A DNA stretch of 64,000 nt. It comes from Nitrospira sp. Its GTDB lineage: Bacteria; Nitrospirota; Nitrospiria; Nitrospirales; Nitrospiraceae. Position numbers and translations under genes: made by a program. Below, piece by piece: positions 45,851-55,363 of this stretch. The notes beneath the pieces were generated by a model. The model was not told the origin of the DNA, made no database searches, and saw nothing but the letters and a program-made list of their open reading frames with translations. How positions within the stretch are numbered: position 1 is the stretch's first letter; each line of letters begins with the position of its first letter. Location of the stretch: contig JARFXO010000001.1 in NCBI GenBank assembly GCA_029194665.1, forward strand, positions 620,001 through 684,000, read 5' to 3'.

Positions 45851-46171
45851 TCAGTATCGAGGGACCGCCCCATCGATTTGGACGGACCAGGCATCGATCC
45901 CGCCGATCAGGTTCTTCACGTTTGAAAATCCCTGCTGTAGCAGGAACCCTGTCGCGTCTCCGCTTCGCATCCCATGATGACAATAGGCGATAATCTCGGC
46001 AGTCCTGTCCAACTTGGAGAGGGAGTTCGGCAGCGTGCCGAGTGGAATGAGGATAGAGTTGTCCAGCTTGGCGAGTTGGTTTTCCCAAGGCTCGCGCACA
46101 TCCAAGAGTACCAACTTGTCCCCTTTATCGATTCGAGTCTTCAATTCCTTTGGCGTAATGGTAAAGCTCAT
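45851..46171 (-). CDS. rhodanese-domain protein
   Basis: 106-residue single rhodanese domain: LVLLDVREPWENQLAKL, active-site loop CHHGMRSG with the catalytic cysteine, GGIDAW. Cytoplasmic sulfur transfer (GlpE/PspE-like, without signal peptide). Convergent with the epimerase gene. Confidence 0.9.
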   Translation of the reverse strand: MSFTITPKELKTRIDKGDKLVLLDVREPWENQLAKLDNSILIPLGTLPNSLSKLDRTAEIIAYCHHGMRSGDATGFLLQQGFSNVKNLIGGIDAWSVQIDGAVPRY

Positions 46172-46267
46172 GTGACGTCCTCCTCATGACTAGGACGAAA
46201 TCATAAGCGACCGAGGAAAAGGCTGTCAAATATGGCAGAGTGTCAGGCTTGTACTTTCCGTGACTTC

Positions 46268-46957
46268 TCACGGCGTTTCGAGCTTCCATCGTCCTCGGCG
46301 CTCGGGAAGCGTGAGCGCCTGGTTGAGCTGTGTGATGAAGTCCGACCGTGGAATCTCTTCGGCCCCGAACCGCATGACATGGGGCGAGAATTGTTGGCAA
46401 TCGATGAGGTGGAAGTTCCAGGCCTGAAGCTGACGCACGAGCCGGACGAGCCCTACCTTCGAAGCATCATCGACTCTGGTAAACATCGACTCGGCAAAGA
46501 AGGCCCCTCCGAGCGCCACACCGTATAGTCCGCCGACCAGGCGACCGTCCTGCCATGTCTCGACGGAATGGGCATAGCCGAGTTCGTGCAAGCGTGTATA
46601 GGCATCCAGCATGTCGCCTGTAATCCAGGTTCCTCCCTCGGGATACTGTTGGCGCGGCCCCGCGCACTGTTCCATGACATTTCGAAAGCTGGTATCGAGC
46701 GTGGCTGTGAACACATCCAGACGAAGGCTTCGCTTGAGGCTACGCGAGATGTGGAGCTTGTCGGGGAACAGGACAGCGCGAGGGTCCGGCGACCACCAGA
46801 GAATGGGTTGATCGTCGTTGTACCAGGGAAAGATGCCTCGTCGGTATGCTGCGAGTAACCGCTCCGGGCTCAGATCTCCGCCTACGGCGAGGAGGCCTTC
46901 AGGGGATGCCCGATCAACCGGGGGAAAACCAAGATCGTGCCGATTCACGCGAAACAT
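46268..46957 (-). CDS. aat: leucyl/phenylalanyl-tRNA-protein transferase
   Basis: 229 residues: FPPVDRASPEGLLAVGGDL, AAYRRGIFPWYNDDQPILWWSPDPRAVL, GGTWITGDML and GGLYGVALGGAFFAESMF. It adds Leu/Phe to N-terminal Arg/Lys of proteins for the N-degron pathway with ClpS/ClpAP. On the same strand as, and about 100 nt upstream of, the rhodanese gene. Confidence 0.94.
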   Translation of the reverse strand: MFRVNRHDLGFPPVDRASPEGLLAVGGDLSPERLLAAYRRGIFPWYNDDQPILWWSPDPRAVLFPDKLHISRSLKRSLRLDVFTATLDTSFRNVMEQCAGPRQQYPEGGTWITGDMLDAYTRLHELGYAHSVETWQDGRLVGGLYGVALGGAFFAESMFTRVDDASKVGLVRLVRQLQAWNFHLIDCQQFSPHVMRFGAEEIPRSDFITQLNQALTLPERRGRWKLETP

Positions 46958-47292
46958 CGCACGTACGATACGTGAAGCGAAGGGAAAAGACTACGTCGGG
47001 AGAAAGAGGTGTTGTATAGGTCAGGTAATTGATAAGCAATGTCAGCTATCGATCCAAAGCGGTCGATCATCTGATTGAAAGCGGCCGTTCAACGTCGGTG
47101 TGTGCAGCGGGCTAGGAATGTGAGCCTTCTCAAAAAAAAGGGGGGCTTACACCGATCCGCATAAGAAGTCGTGATACATGGTCCCACCGCTCCAACTCAT
47201 TGAAACGTCAACAGGTATGGCGTATTGTTCGTGAACAGTAACGGCGTGTTAGACGAACTGGAACTGGCCGATCCAGCGCTTATGCGGATCTG

Positions 47293-47363
47293 CCCAAACA
47301 TATTTTGGGTGACGCTTCGCGTCCCCCGAACGGCCCTGCGGCTAGCGCTCGTGGCCGTTCGGG
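47293..47363. repeat. Two adjacent perfect hairpins
   Basis: CCCAAA-catat-TTTGGG at 47293-47309, and CCCGAACGGCC (47325-47335) with GGCCGTTCGGG (47353-47363) around a 17-nt loop. No gene is evident in 46958-47456 apart from these. Confidence 0.5.
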
Positions 47364-47456
47364 CAATAACATTACAACGCATGTCAATTGATTGGCGCAT
47401 ACAAGCAGCTGCCACTGTAGCGCACGACGTACCAGCGGCATATCTGGAGAATCAGC

Positions 47457-47636
47457 TACCACTTGTTGCGCCATGACAAAGATTCAAATAAAATCGTCCA
47501 CTTCTCGGAGTGGTCCTCGCTGGACAAGGCATAACGTTTCTTCGAGTCTCCTGAGCTGGGAGAAATCCTGAGAAAAGCCGGCATCAAAGCGCCTGACTTC
47601 ATTTACCTGCACGAGATAGAGCGTGGTGTGCTATAG
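47457..47636 (+). pseudogene. ABM-like small protein, inactivated
   Basis: The frame reads YHLLRHDKDSNKIVHFSEW, SSLDKA, a TAA at 47532-47534, then RFFESPELGEILRKAGIKA, PDFIYLHEIERGVL and a proper stop. This is the second half of an antibiotic-biosynthesis-monooxygenase/dimeric alpha-beta barrel type protein; one base change (for example AAA to TAA) would explain the internal stop. No start region is recognisable upstream, so the 5' end is also lost. Confidence 0.6.
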
Positions 47637-47849
47637 CCTCAGTCTATCGTTCGAAAGGGACGCCGTCAGAGTGTGGCGCCGTTAGGCATCGGAATGTACC
47701 TCGCTCTCGACGACGCGCAGCGGTTCATCCAAGGCTACAAGCTTCTTATGCTTGAGGTATTAGGTGAACAGGAAGATCGCATCACCGAAAGCGTCGTTCC
47801 GTTGCTTGCGAAGGCGCGTGCGAAGCTTGCTAGCCTCCTTTATTCGTGA
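47637..47849 (+). pseudogene. Fragment of an unrecognised small protein
   Basis: Open frame without a stop, best read from ATG 47694: MYLALDDAQRFIQGYKLLML, EVLGEQEDRITESVVPLLAK, ARAKLASLLYS. The protein-like composition and helical pattern suggest a genuine C-terminus, directly before the IS1380 element. Family not recognised. Confidence 0.4.
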
Positions 47850-48059
47850 TTGATGGTCACGGCCACCGGATCGCATACTTCTGAGAGCCATCGGCGTCGA
47901 TTCCGAGTGCGTGGAGGTCTCGTGACGTGTGAAGTGAGGGCAGCACAGGCTCTCCGTCTGGTTGCACCCCCTCAGACCAGTCGTGTCCGGCCGGATCTGG
48001 AGACACCGTTCCTGCGCGAGCGGGTGGAAACCGTGTTCGCCTAAGCCCCAGTCGCTCGG

Positions 48060-48932
48060 TTACCCAGGCGACGCGCCCACGGCCAGGGCCAGTCGGCGCC
48101 AGGTGCGGTGCCACGGCGCCGTGCGAGGTAGGTGCAGAACGAGTCGACGGACCGATCCTTCCACCCAGACGGCCAGCTTGAGCAACCGGTCGCGGAGGGT
48201 CGTCACTTGGGCCTGGGCGCAGCCCGTGCCAGCGGCGCGCCGCCGCAACTCCTGCAGCAGGACATATGCCGCCGTGGTGAGCAGCACCCGGAACTGGTTC
48301 GCCCAGAACCGCGAGCAGCTCGTCCGGCCCAGCGCCAGGCCGCCATGCAACTCCTTGAGCCGATTCTCCATGTCGCCCCGCTGACAGTAGATCGCGTACA
48401 CCTTCGCCGGGGGCACCTTCAGATTCGTCACCACGAACCGCGGGTTGCATTTGGGATCCCGTCCCGGCAGCCGGACGACTTCGGCCTTCATGATCACCCG
48501 CCGAGGCTCGGACCACGACGCAGCGGCATACTGGGTCTCCCCATAGCGGTGTTCAGTCCGACCACTGGCCTTCGACATGGCCCAAGCTTCGGCCAACAGC
48601 TTGCCCGCCCGCCGTTCCAGCCGCGCATTGCTGGCGAGCCCGACGACATACTCAACCCGCTCCCCTTCCAGGAAGTCCAGCCAGTCGTTCCCGGCGAACC
48701 CACCGTCCACGCGGACGCGCAGCGCGGCCTTGGGGAACGCGCGCCGCAGGCGGCGGAGCAGCCGGCGCAGGAGGCCCGACGCGCCCTGCTTGGCGGGACT
48801 GTTGCCCGGGCGCAACACGATCGCCACCAGGTACTGCTCGGCTTCGTCGTTGAAGGTCAGCGTCGCCACCAACGGCAGGTAGCACCAGATATCATAGTGC
48901 CCATTGAAGAAGGTGAGCGCTTGCTGGCCGTG
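48060..48932 (-). pseudogene. IS1380 transposase, C-terminal part
   Basis: Encodes THGQQALTFFNGHYDIWCYL followed by PLVATLTFNDEAEQYLVAIV to the natural stop, with the DDE catalytic parts RVDGGFAGNDWL and IYCQRGDMENRLKEL. It joins in frame to the part at 52081-52585 once the IS21 element and one CGTG copy are removed, giving a 457-residue protein. Confidence 0.85.
48929..48932. repeat. Target-site duplication CGTG (left)
   Basis: Matches CGTG at 52081-52084; the 4-bp duplication made when the IS21 element inserted. Confidence 0.85.
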
Positions 48933-49006
48933 TGTCAGCGGTCATGCAATAATCCCCAGATGTGGTCAATGAATTCTCCCCACCCTCTCACCGAAGGAGG
49001 GATGTG

Positions 49007-49293
49007 ATGGAACTTGACGATAGCAAGGAGACAACGATCATACCGTCCCAGGTAGACCACACTCGGGAGGTATGTATGGTGGATCAAGAGCGGTGGGCGG
49101 AGATTCGACGGTTGCGTCATGAAGAGCGGGGATCCATTTCAGGGATTGCGCGGCGGTTGGACCTGGATCGGAAGACCGTGCGGCGCAGTCTGCAGCAGAC
49201 GACGTGGCAACCCTATCGCCGAGCGGCGATGACGGAGACGCTGCTGACCGCCCATGCCGACTTTGTGCGGACCCGTGCGTCGCAGGTTAATTA
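49007..49293 (+). pseudogene. istA: istA, 5' part
   Basis: Starts at ATG 49007 behind AAGGAGGG. Encodes the IstA N-terminus with the helix-turn-helix WAEIRRLRHEERGSISGIAR, RLDLDRKTVRRSL and ends RASQVN(Y), where IS630 enters. Joined with 50196-51246 after removing IS630 and one TA, a 445-residue frame is restored. Confidence 0.85.
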
Positions 49294-50193
49294 TAGCCAA
49301 GCCCTCAATTACTGATGGACATTGACGGTGGACTTTGCGATCATGGGGCATGAGATGCTCATCAGATTTGCGCCAACGGGTCGTGGATTTTGTCCGGAGT
49401 GGTGGCAGCAAGGCCGAGGCGGCTCGGCGATTCAAGGTGGGCGAGGCCAGCGTCTACCGCTGGCTCAAGCCCGGCGGCCTAGCATACAAGCGTCCCGGCC
49501 CACAACGACCCCACAAACTGGATTGGGACGCCTTGCGTCGTCATGTGGAAGTCCATCCCGATCGGACACAAGCGGAGCGAGCACGGCATTTCCAGGTGTC
49601 CCGGCATTGCATCTGGAACGCACTCCACAAACTGGCGTTGACCCATAAAAAAAAGGATCGGGTACCAGGAGCGCGATCCGCAGCAACGGAAACAATTCCT
49701 GCGCCTGCGCGAGCGGTTCTTTCGCCGTGGCAAACGACCCGTCCATATCGATGAATGCGGGTTTGCGTCGTCGACGGCGCGGCGGTATGGGTACGCACCG
49801 AAGGGTCACCGCGTGGACGGCCTGGTCTCCGGGCAGCGCCGGCCACGGACCTCGCTGATTGCGGCCCGTATGGATGGGCGATTCGAAGAACCACTGCTGT
49901 TTGAGGGGACGTGCGATACGGTGGTCTTCAACACCTGGCTCAAGACGAGGCTGTGCCCGCGTCTCAATGCCCAGCACCTCGTGATCATGGACAACGCGGC
50001 CTTTCACACATCGTCGGAGACGGCGGCGCTCATCGAGGCCACCGGCGCCACGCTGCTGTTCCTGCCGCCGTACTCTCCCGACTTTAACCCGATCGAACAG
50101 GACTTCGCTGCCCTCAAGAAACGCAGGGAATACCATGAAACCGCTACCCTCGATCAGATCGTGAAGGCCTATTCATAACTATGGGCTTAGCTA
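49294..50193 (+). mobile_element. IS630-family element inserted in istA
   Basis: 900 bp with terminal inverted repeats TAGCCAAGCCC (left) and the complement TAGCTAAGCCC (right). Flanked by TA at 49292-49293 and 50194-50195, the invariant IS630/mariner target duplication. Confidence 0.9.
49335..50178 (+). CDS. IS630 transposase in two frames
   Basis: The first frame (49335-49754) has the paired helix-turn-helix region (LRQRVVDFVRSGGSKAEAAR, RFKVGEASVYRWLKPGG). At an A8 run (49647-49654) the homology passes to the +1 frame, open to 50178, holding the DDE residues: HIDECGF, VIMDNAAFH and PPYSPDFNPIEQ. Full length would be about 280 residues. The shift at an A-run suggests programmed frameshifting or polymerase slippage, common in IS630, but a plain frameshift mutation is possible. 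Confidence 0.8.
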
Positions 50194-51246
50194 TATTCGG
50201 CGCGGATTCTCTATCAGGAACTGCGAGCGAGCCACGAGTACATCGGCAGTTATGAGACGGTGAAGCGAGGGGTGGCGCCGCTGCGTGAGGGTCAGCTGCA
50301 GGCGGAGCGGGCCCTCCTCCGCTTTGAGACACCGCCGGGCCAGCAGAGTCAGATTGATTGGGGCCAAGCCACCGTGCCCTTCCGCGCCGGCCCGACGGTG
50401 GTGCACGTGTTCGTGTTGACGTTGGGGTTCAGCCGACGTGGGTTCTATTACGCCTGTGCCGATGAGCGGCTGGCGCAGTTTCTCGAGGCCCATGAACGGG
50501 CTTTTGCGCATTTCGGTGGCCACACGCGAGAGCATCTGTATGACCGACCGCGAACCGTCTGTTATGCGGATGAGACGGGGCGGCGGCTCTGGAATCCCAC
50601 CTTCAAAGCCTTCGCCGACTATTGGGGCTTTGAGCCGCGCGTGTGTCGGCCCTATCGGGCCCAGACCAAGGGTAAGGTCGAATCCGGCGTGAAATATCTG
50701 AAACGGAACTTTCTGCCGGGACGAACGTTTGTCGATCTGGTGGACTTTCAAACCCAACTTGACGAATGGACCGCGACAATTGCCGACCGCCGCATCCATG
50801 GCACGACGCATGAGGAGCCACTCGTCCGGTTTGCGCGAGAACGCAACCACCTGGTCCCGCTGGCGGACCAGCGCGCCTTCCAGCAGGAGGCGCGCGTCTC
50901 ACGGATCGTGGCCGAGGACTATTTGGTCAGCCTGGCGACGAACCGCTACTCCGTGCCCTTCCGGCTCATTGGTCAGCGGGTTGAAGTGCAACGACGGGGG
51001 GACACGGTCCACATCTTTCACCGTGACCAAGAGATCGCGACGCACCCGGTGCTCCCGGGCCAGCACCAATTCCGAATCCAGCCCGAGCACGGCCCTGGAG
51101 CCAGTGCGCGTCTCGCCCGCCACCGTCGGTCCACGGTGAGCGATCGGTCCCCTCGCCCCGATGCCTTGCCGGAGGTCGAAGTGCGGGATCTGGCCTGGTA
51201 CGAGGCGGTGTGTGAGCGCACGGCGTCGCAGGAGGGGCGGCCATGA
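50194..51246 (+). pseudogene. istA: istA, 3' part
   Basis: Resumes istA with YSARILYQELRASHEYIGSY. Carries the integrase core: QIDWGQATVPF with the first aspartate and the segment KGKVESGVKYLKRNF with the glutamate, plus a C-terminal beta domain (YSVPFRLIGQRVEVQRRGDT). The stop overlaps the istB start (ATGA). Confidence 0.85.
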
Positions 51247-52025
51247 ACGCGGCGCAACTGGAACGGCTCCGTGACCAACTCACGCGCCTACGGCTCTTGA
51301 AGAGTCGGGAGCGGCTGGAGGCCCTCTTACAAGAAGCGGCCGTCAAGGAGCTGCCCTATGCCGACTTCCTCGACCAGGTGCTCGGCGAAGAAGTCGCGTC
51401 CAAGACCGCGAAGAACATTGCGATGCGGACGAGTTTGGCGCGATTTCCATTCGTCAAGAGTCTGGAGGTCTTCGACTTCAGCTACCAGCCTTCGTTGGAT
51501 AAGAAGCAGATTCAGCAGGTGGCGACCTGCCACTTCATCGAGCACGGCGAGAATGTCGTGATCTTGGGGCCGCCCGGTGTGGGCAAAAGCCACCTGGCCA
51601 TCGGGCTAGGGCTGCAAGCCATTGCCCAGGGCTATCGGGTGTTGTTCACGACAGCCGCCGCCATGATCGCTACGCTGACTCGGGCGCTCACGGAGAATCG
51701 GCTGGAGGACAAGCTGAAGCTCTATACCATTCCCCGGTTGCTGATCATTGATGAGATCGGCTATCTGCCCATTGACCGCACCGGGGCCAACTTGTTCTTT
51801 CAGCTCATCTCACGCCGCTATGAGAAGGGGCCGATGATTTTGACCAGTAACCAGAGTTTCGGGGCTTGGGGCGAGGTGTTTGGCGACCGGGTGCTGGCGA
51901 CTGCGATCCTGGATCGGGTGCTCCACCACGCGATCACCATCAACATCCGGGGCCATTCCTACCGGCTGAAGGAGAAACTCAAAGCCGGACTTGTGCGGGT
52001 CGAAGAAGCGTCAACGACAACCTAA
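51243..52025 (+). CDS. istB: IstB, IS21 helper ATPase
   Basis: 260 residues, AAA+ ATPase: Walker A LGPPGVGKSHLAIGLG, Walker B LLIIDEIGYLPID, sensor motif ILTSNQSFGAWGEVFGD, RGHSYRLKEK at the end. It assists IstA in target choice. Intact, though its istA partner is broken. Confidence 0.92.
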   Translation: MNAAQLERLRDQLTRLRLLKSRERLEALLQEAAVKELPYADFLDQVLGEEVASKTAKNIAMRTSLARFPFVKSLEVFDFSYQPSLDKKQIQQVATCHFIEHGENVVILGPPGVGKSHLAIGLGLQAIAQGYRVLFTTAAAMIATLTRALTENRLEDKLKLYTIPRLLIIDEIGYLPIDRTGANLFFQLISRRYEKGPMILTSNQSFGAWGEVFGDRVLATAILDRVLHHAITINIRGHSYRLKEKLKAGLVRVEEASTTT

Positions 52026-52080
52026 CGGGGTGGGGAATTTTCGATGACCATAACTGGGGCAATTTGGATGACCCTTGACA

Positions 52081-52585
52081 CGTGCGTCGGATCGTCGGTC
52101 GGGTCCAGATCGATGGTGATGCGCTGCGCCCGTCCCTGGCGGAAGCGGCGCTGCTGCGCAATGACCGTGTCCGCCACAGCCCGGCCCATCTGGACCAGCG
52201 CCCGCGGGCCCACGGCATTTTCAAATCGGGACAGGGTCGGCTGCGAGGCCAGGGCCGTCCCGGTGAGCGGGTCCCGGCCCACGGCCAGCTTGTGCATCGG
52301 GTCGTCCGCCAGCCGCGCGGCATCGTTCCCATCCTCGTACCCACAGGCCAAGCCAAAGATCCGCTGGCGCAGCAGCTCCCGCACCGTGTGTCGGATCTTG
52401 TCCGGCTCCCGGCAATCCACCACACATGTCGCCAACTGGTCGGTCAGCCGGAGGCGGTCATCCAGCGCCTTGAGCAACAGGACGCCCCCATCCGTGCTGG
52501 CATGGGCCTGATCGAAGCGGGCGACCACCGGCTTCAGTTTGTCATAGAATTCGAACGTCACTTGCGGTATACACTCTGTCGCCAT
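52081..52585 (-). pseudogene. IS1380 transposase, N-terminal part
   Basis: ATG 52585 behind GGAGGAGA. Encodes FDQAHASTDGGVLLLKALDD, QPTLSRFENAV and ITIDLDPTDDPTH, the latter with a catalytic aspartate, then is interrupted by the IS21 element. The CGTG at 52081-52084 is the right target duplication. Confidence 0.88.
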
Positions 52586-52703
52586 CGGGTCTCCTCCAAA
52601 CTGTTCGTAGAAGTGGCTGAGCACCGCTCCTATAGCACAGTTTCGAGCCTCGATGGCTTTTTTATTTCACAGGTCGTGAATTATCCGGGCTAGTGAGCCT
52701 GCC

Positions 52704-53075
52704 TTGCTGCGTAAGTCGATTGCGCAGCTTAAAGCACGAAAGGCCAGGCTGGATCGCGAGGTCGTCATGGCTCTCGAAGGACTCGAAGTACGGCAGTGGG
52801 TCTATCTTCGCGACACCAAGCTTCATTCGATCATGATTGATTCGTCCGCTGATCGTGCATTCGGGGTGATCGGGCTTACACAGGGAATCCGAGATATTGT
52901 CGGGGGTACCGGGCTGCTTATGGAGGCAGGTTTGGTTCGCTACCGAGGGCGGTATGTGTGTGATGGTGTCATTTCGCAAACGGCGTGGCTTGGACCAGGA
53001 TACAGAAGGAGTTGGAACGAGAAATTCAAGGTGCTCAAGGCATCAGGCCAATTTCACGTGAAAGCCGATGTCTAA
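52704..53075 (+). CDS. protein of unknown function, probably 5'-truncated
   Basis: 123 residues from a TTG, with the frame open back to 52680. Basic N-terminal helix (LRKSIAQLKARKARLDREV) and a mixed domain (LEVRQWVYLRDTKLHSIMID, GVIGLTQGIRDIVGGTG, YRGRYVCDGVIS). It begins right behind the IS1380 end, so its original start may have been cut off. Family not recognised; the coherent composition argues for a real protein. Confidence 0.5.
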   Translation: MLRKSIAQLKARKARLDREVVMALEGLEVRQWVYLRDTKLHSIMIDSSADRAFGVIGLTQGIRDIVGGTGLLMEAGLVRYRGRYVCDGVISQTAWLGPGYRRSWNEKFKVLKASGQFHVKADV

Positions 53076-53302
53076 CCATGTTGTCGACCGGATGGTCTCA
53101 AGGCATGCATGCGATACAGTTCGCCGTGACGCGCTTACGCCAGCCGGTTACGGCCAGGGTCAATGCGACAGGGCTGAGGACGGCTTTACGATGGTGCGAC
53201 CTCAGCGCTGAACGTTCGTCTTTGGCCGGGCGTGGACTTTTGATGCCTGAGTTCATCTCGCATTGTTGCCTGATGAAGCAAGGCTTAGAAGAAACGAGGC
53301 AG

Positions 53303-55009
53303 CTAGTCTTTAGGTTTCTCCGCCGCCGCCAGGATGGGCTGGAACATCGGATCGGCATCGAGTACCGCCTTGAGTAAGTCGCTGTGGAGGAAATAACGCC
53401 AGACCTCGTCATCTTTGCCCGGTATTTCGTCAAACCAGTGTTTGGCCTCGGTCAGATGTCGGAGCATCTTGTTTTTATCGCCGTAGTCGGGCATGAAGAT
53501 CATGCTGTAGGCCATGGTGTATTCGGCGAGAAACTTATCGATCGGCAGCTCGGCCATGGTCGATGACGCACGAGCGTCCTCGTACGCTCGAACACTGTCC
53601 GGGTCGTGCAAGACTCGATTCCAAGCCACCTTGTTGATACGTGACCAGGCCAGTTGCACCAGCGCCTCGGCTTTGGCCGTGTTGCGACCAGCTGGGATGT
53701 CCTTGACCAAAGCCTCGAATGTCCCGATCATTGAACGTTGATCGTTGTTCCAGCGATAGGCCATGCCGAGCCGGAAGCGGTTATCCAATTGCTCAGGACG
53801 GATTTTCGCGAGGGTTTCCAATGCCGGCAACAGTCGGTAGAGAAAATCCGCCGGTGTTGGTTGGGAGAAGGCACCCATCTCCATCGTGGTCGCAAGGTCG
53901 AGGCGGCCGGCGGCCGCATAGATGTTCCAATAAAACTCGTTGAGGGTCAGAGACAGCGCCGGATCTTTAACGGTCAGGTTGTGACCTTTGGCGGCCTCCC
54001 TAAGCAATACCGCATAGAGATTTCGGGTCAAGACCGTCAGGGCATCAACCTGATTCGGATTGATGATCAAAATGCGATTGAGCATGGCAAGTCGATCGCG
54101 TAATTCGGGAAAGTCGGCGGCACGAGCTGCTGCCGTCGTCAGCGTACCGGGCTGATCATCCGGACCCCACCAGACAATCGAGTCAGGAAGCGCTCGGCTC
54201 GTTTCGGTTGTGAACGGAATTCTGTCCGTGACCATCCCCGGCGCCTCAGGCGTGGTTCTCACGGGCAGATGAAGGACGGCAGAGTCTCGAGGAAAGCCGT
54301 ATTTTTTGAGCCCGGTGAAGACCACCCATCGAGTGGTGATGGATTGCATGGCGCGCCGCTCTCGTTTCACCGTATTCGTCCAGTGGACGGTGCCTGGCCC
54401 GTACGTGACCGGTGACGAAAGGAGGTCATGATAGTGGACGGTCAGGTCGACCCGCGTAGTAGGGACGCTGAAGACTTTCCCGTTGGGCTTCAGTGGGAAG
54501 GATCCGTTCGGGATCGGACGGCTGTCTGTCACGGTGAGATGAAGGCCGGTTCCAGGTGGCGAGACGCCAAGGGCATCCATCACAAAGGCAGAGGCCTGAG
54601 TCCGGGGGAGCTCGTCCCCATAAAAAGCAAGCGAACCTGTGCTGGGCCAGAGTATGTTCATCCCAATATCCGACCGCTTCAAGACCGGGGCATGGCCGGC
54701 AGTCAGTTCCTGCCAACAGCCCTCGTACGAGGCGTCCGTTGTCCGAAGATTCGGCCGGCCGGTCGACGGCACCGTCAGGAGATTGTATTGACAGGCGAAG
54801 TCCAGCTGTCCGGTCGTGACCTTGTCACCCTTGGCGATGGCCTCGGCATATCGAAGAGCTGTGTCGATAGCGACATTATGGGTGCCCCTATTTTTCGTTC
54901 CCTTCTGAGGAGACGTGGACACTGCAGTTGCAAGTTCAGGGAAGGTCATCTCAAAGACCATCACCAGCCCCGAGAGGAGTAGAATTCCGAGCAATAGCTT
55001 CCTATTCAT
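53303..55009 (-). CDS. exported protein of unknown function, sigma-factor operon
   Basis: About 568 residues with a signal peptide (LLLGILLLSGLVMVF). The N-terminal half holds a small fold starting IDTALRYAEAIAKGDKVTTGQLDFACQ, the middle is beta-rich (VDLTVHYHDLLSS), and the C-terminal half is helical with TPR-like stretches (FRLGMAYRWNNDQRSMIGTFEALV). No known family or active site is apparent. It lies 28 nt after the anti-sigma gene on the same strand and is the likely effector of the module. Confidence 0.65.
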   Translation of the reverse strand: MNRKLLLGILLLSGLVMVFEMTFPELATAVSTSPQKGTKNRGTHNVAIDTALRYAEAIAKGDKVTTGQLDFACQYNLLTVPSTGRPNLRTTDASYEGCWQELTAGHAPVLKRSDIGMNILWPSTGSLAFYGDELPRTQASAFVMDALGVSPPGTGLHLTVTDSRPIPNGSFPLKPNGKVFSVPTTRVDLTVHYHDLLSSPVTYGPGTVHWTNTVKRERRAMQSITTRWVVFTGLKKYGFPRDSAVLHLPVRTTPEAPGMVTDRIPFTTETSRALPDSIVWWGPDDQPGTLTTAAARAADFPELRDRLAMLNRILIINPNQVDALTVLTRNLYAVLLREAAKGHNLTVKDPALSLTLNEFYWNIYAAAGRLDLATTMEMGAFSQPTPADFLYRLLPALETLAKIRPEQLDNRFRLGMAYRWNNDQRSMIGTFEALVKDIPAGRNTAKAEALVQLAWSRINKVAWNRVLHDPDSVRAYEDARASSTMAELPIDKFLAEYTMAYSMIFMPDYGDKNKMLRHLTEAKHWFDEIPGKDDEVWRYFLHSDLLKAVLDADPMFQPILAAAEKPKD

Positions 55010-55036
55010 GATGAACAAGACTCACGCTGTTGTGGG

Positions 55037-55363
55037 TTATCGTGTTGAGGCGGATCTCAAGATTTTCTCACGCATCAAGGCACGGTCGGCTGGCGATAGA
55101 GTCGGCGCGGGGCTGTGGCGACAGAGCGACACGGTTTGGCGCAACGACATCACGAAGCCTTCACAATTTGGACAAGCGCCCAGATGTCGACGAATTTCTT
55201 GGCAAATACTCGTCGAAAGTTCGTCATCGATATAGGCGGACAACCGGCGAAGGATACGCAGACACCGGCTTTTCCCATGAGGATGTCGGTGCTGAGTCAT
55301 TGACGAATGCCGCTGCCGCTTGGAAGCGCTACGTTTTACCATGTGGTTCAGTTTCTCCGCCAC
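55037..55363 (-). CDS. putative zinc-finger anti-sigma factor
   Basis: 108 residues. N-terminal ZAS-type motif: SAYIDDELSTSICQEIRRHLGACPNC (H-x3-C-x2-C). No transmembrane helix is visible, so it is a soluble anti-sigma, perhaps redox- or metal-responsive. GTG 55363 overlaps the sigma gene by 16 nt, i.e. coupled translation. Confidence 0.8.
   Translation of the reverse strand: MAEKLNHMVKRSASKRQRHSSMTQHRHPHGKSRCLRILRRLSAYIDDELSTSICQEIRRHLGACPNCEGFVMSLRQTVSLCRHSPAPTLSPADRALMREKILRSASTR

Larger units (their letters stand above)
48933..52080 (+). mobile_element. IS21-family element, itself carrying an IS630 insertion
   Basis: 3148 bp in all, 2246 bp without the nested IS630 and its extra TA. Ends are TGTCAGCGGTCATGC on the left and the complement TGTCAAGGGTCATCC on the right, i.e. 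TG...CA termini of the IS21 type, with a further matching CCCCAG about 10 nt inside. Contains istA (broken) and istB. CGTG duplicated on both sides. Confidence 0.9.
47886..52658 (-). mobile_element. IS1380-family element, split by an IS21 element
   Basis: Transposase gene on the minus strand in two pieces. Removing 48933-52084 (the insertion plus one copy of CGTG) leaves about 1.6 kb, the right size for IS1380. Outer ends are approximate: they are placed at an imperfect inverted repeat sharing AGCCATCG (47886-47893 and the complement 52651-52658). No target duplication could be identified. Confidence 0.65.

Noticed and set aside
47248..47687. GTTAGAC (47248) and GTTAGGC (47681), 433 nt apart, look like integron attC core sites around a small cassette
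   Set aside because: The matching R'' boxes (GCCTAAC/GTCTAAC) and paired stems are missing, and the ABM-like and following frames run through without cassette boundaries.
47857..48516. 219-residue minus-strand open frame
   Set aside because: Out-of-frame shadow of the GC-rich IS1380 transposase end; composition (Pro/Gly/Arg) is not protein-like.
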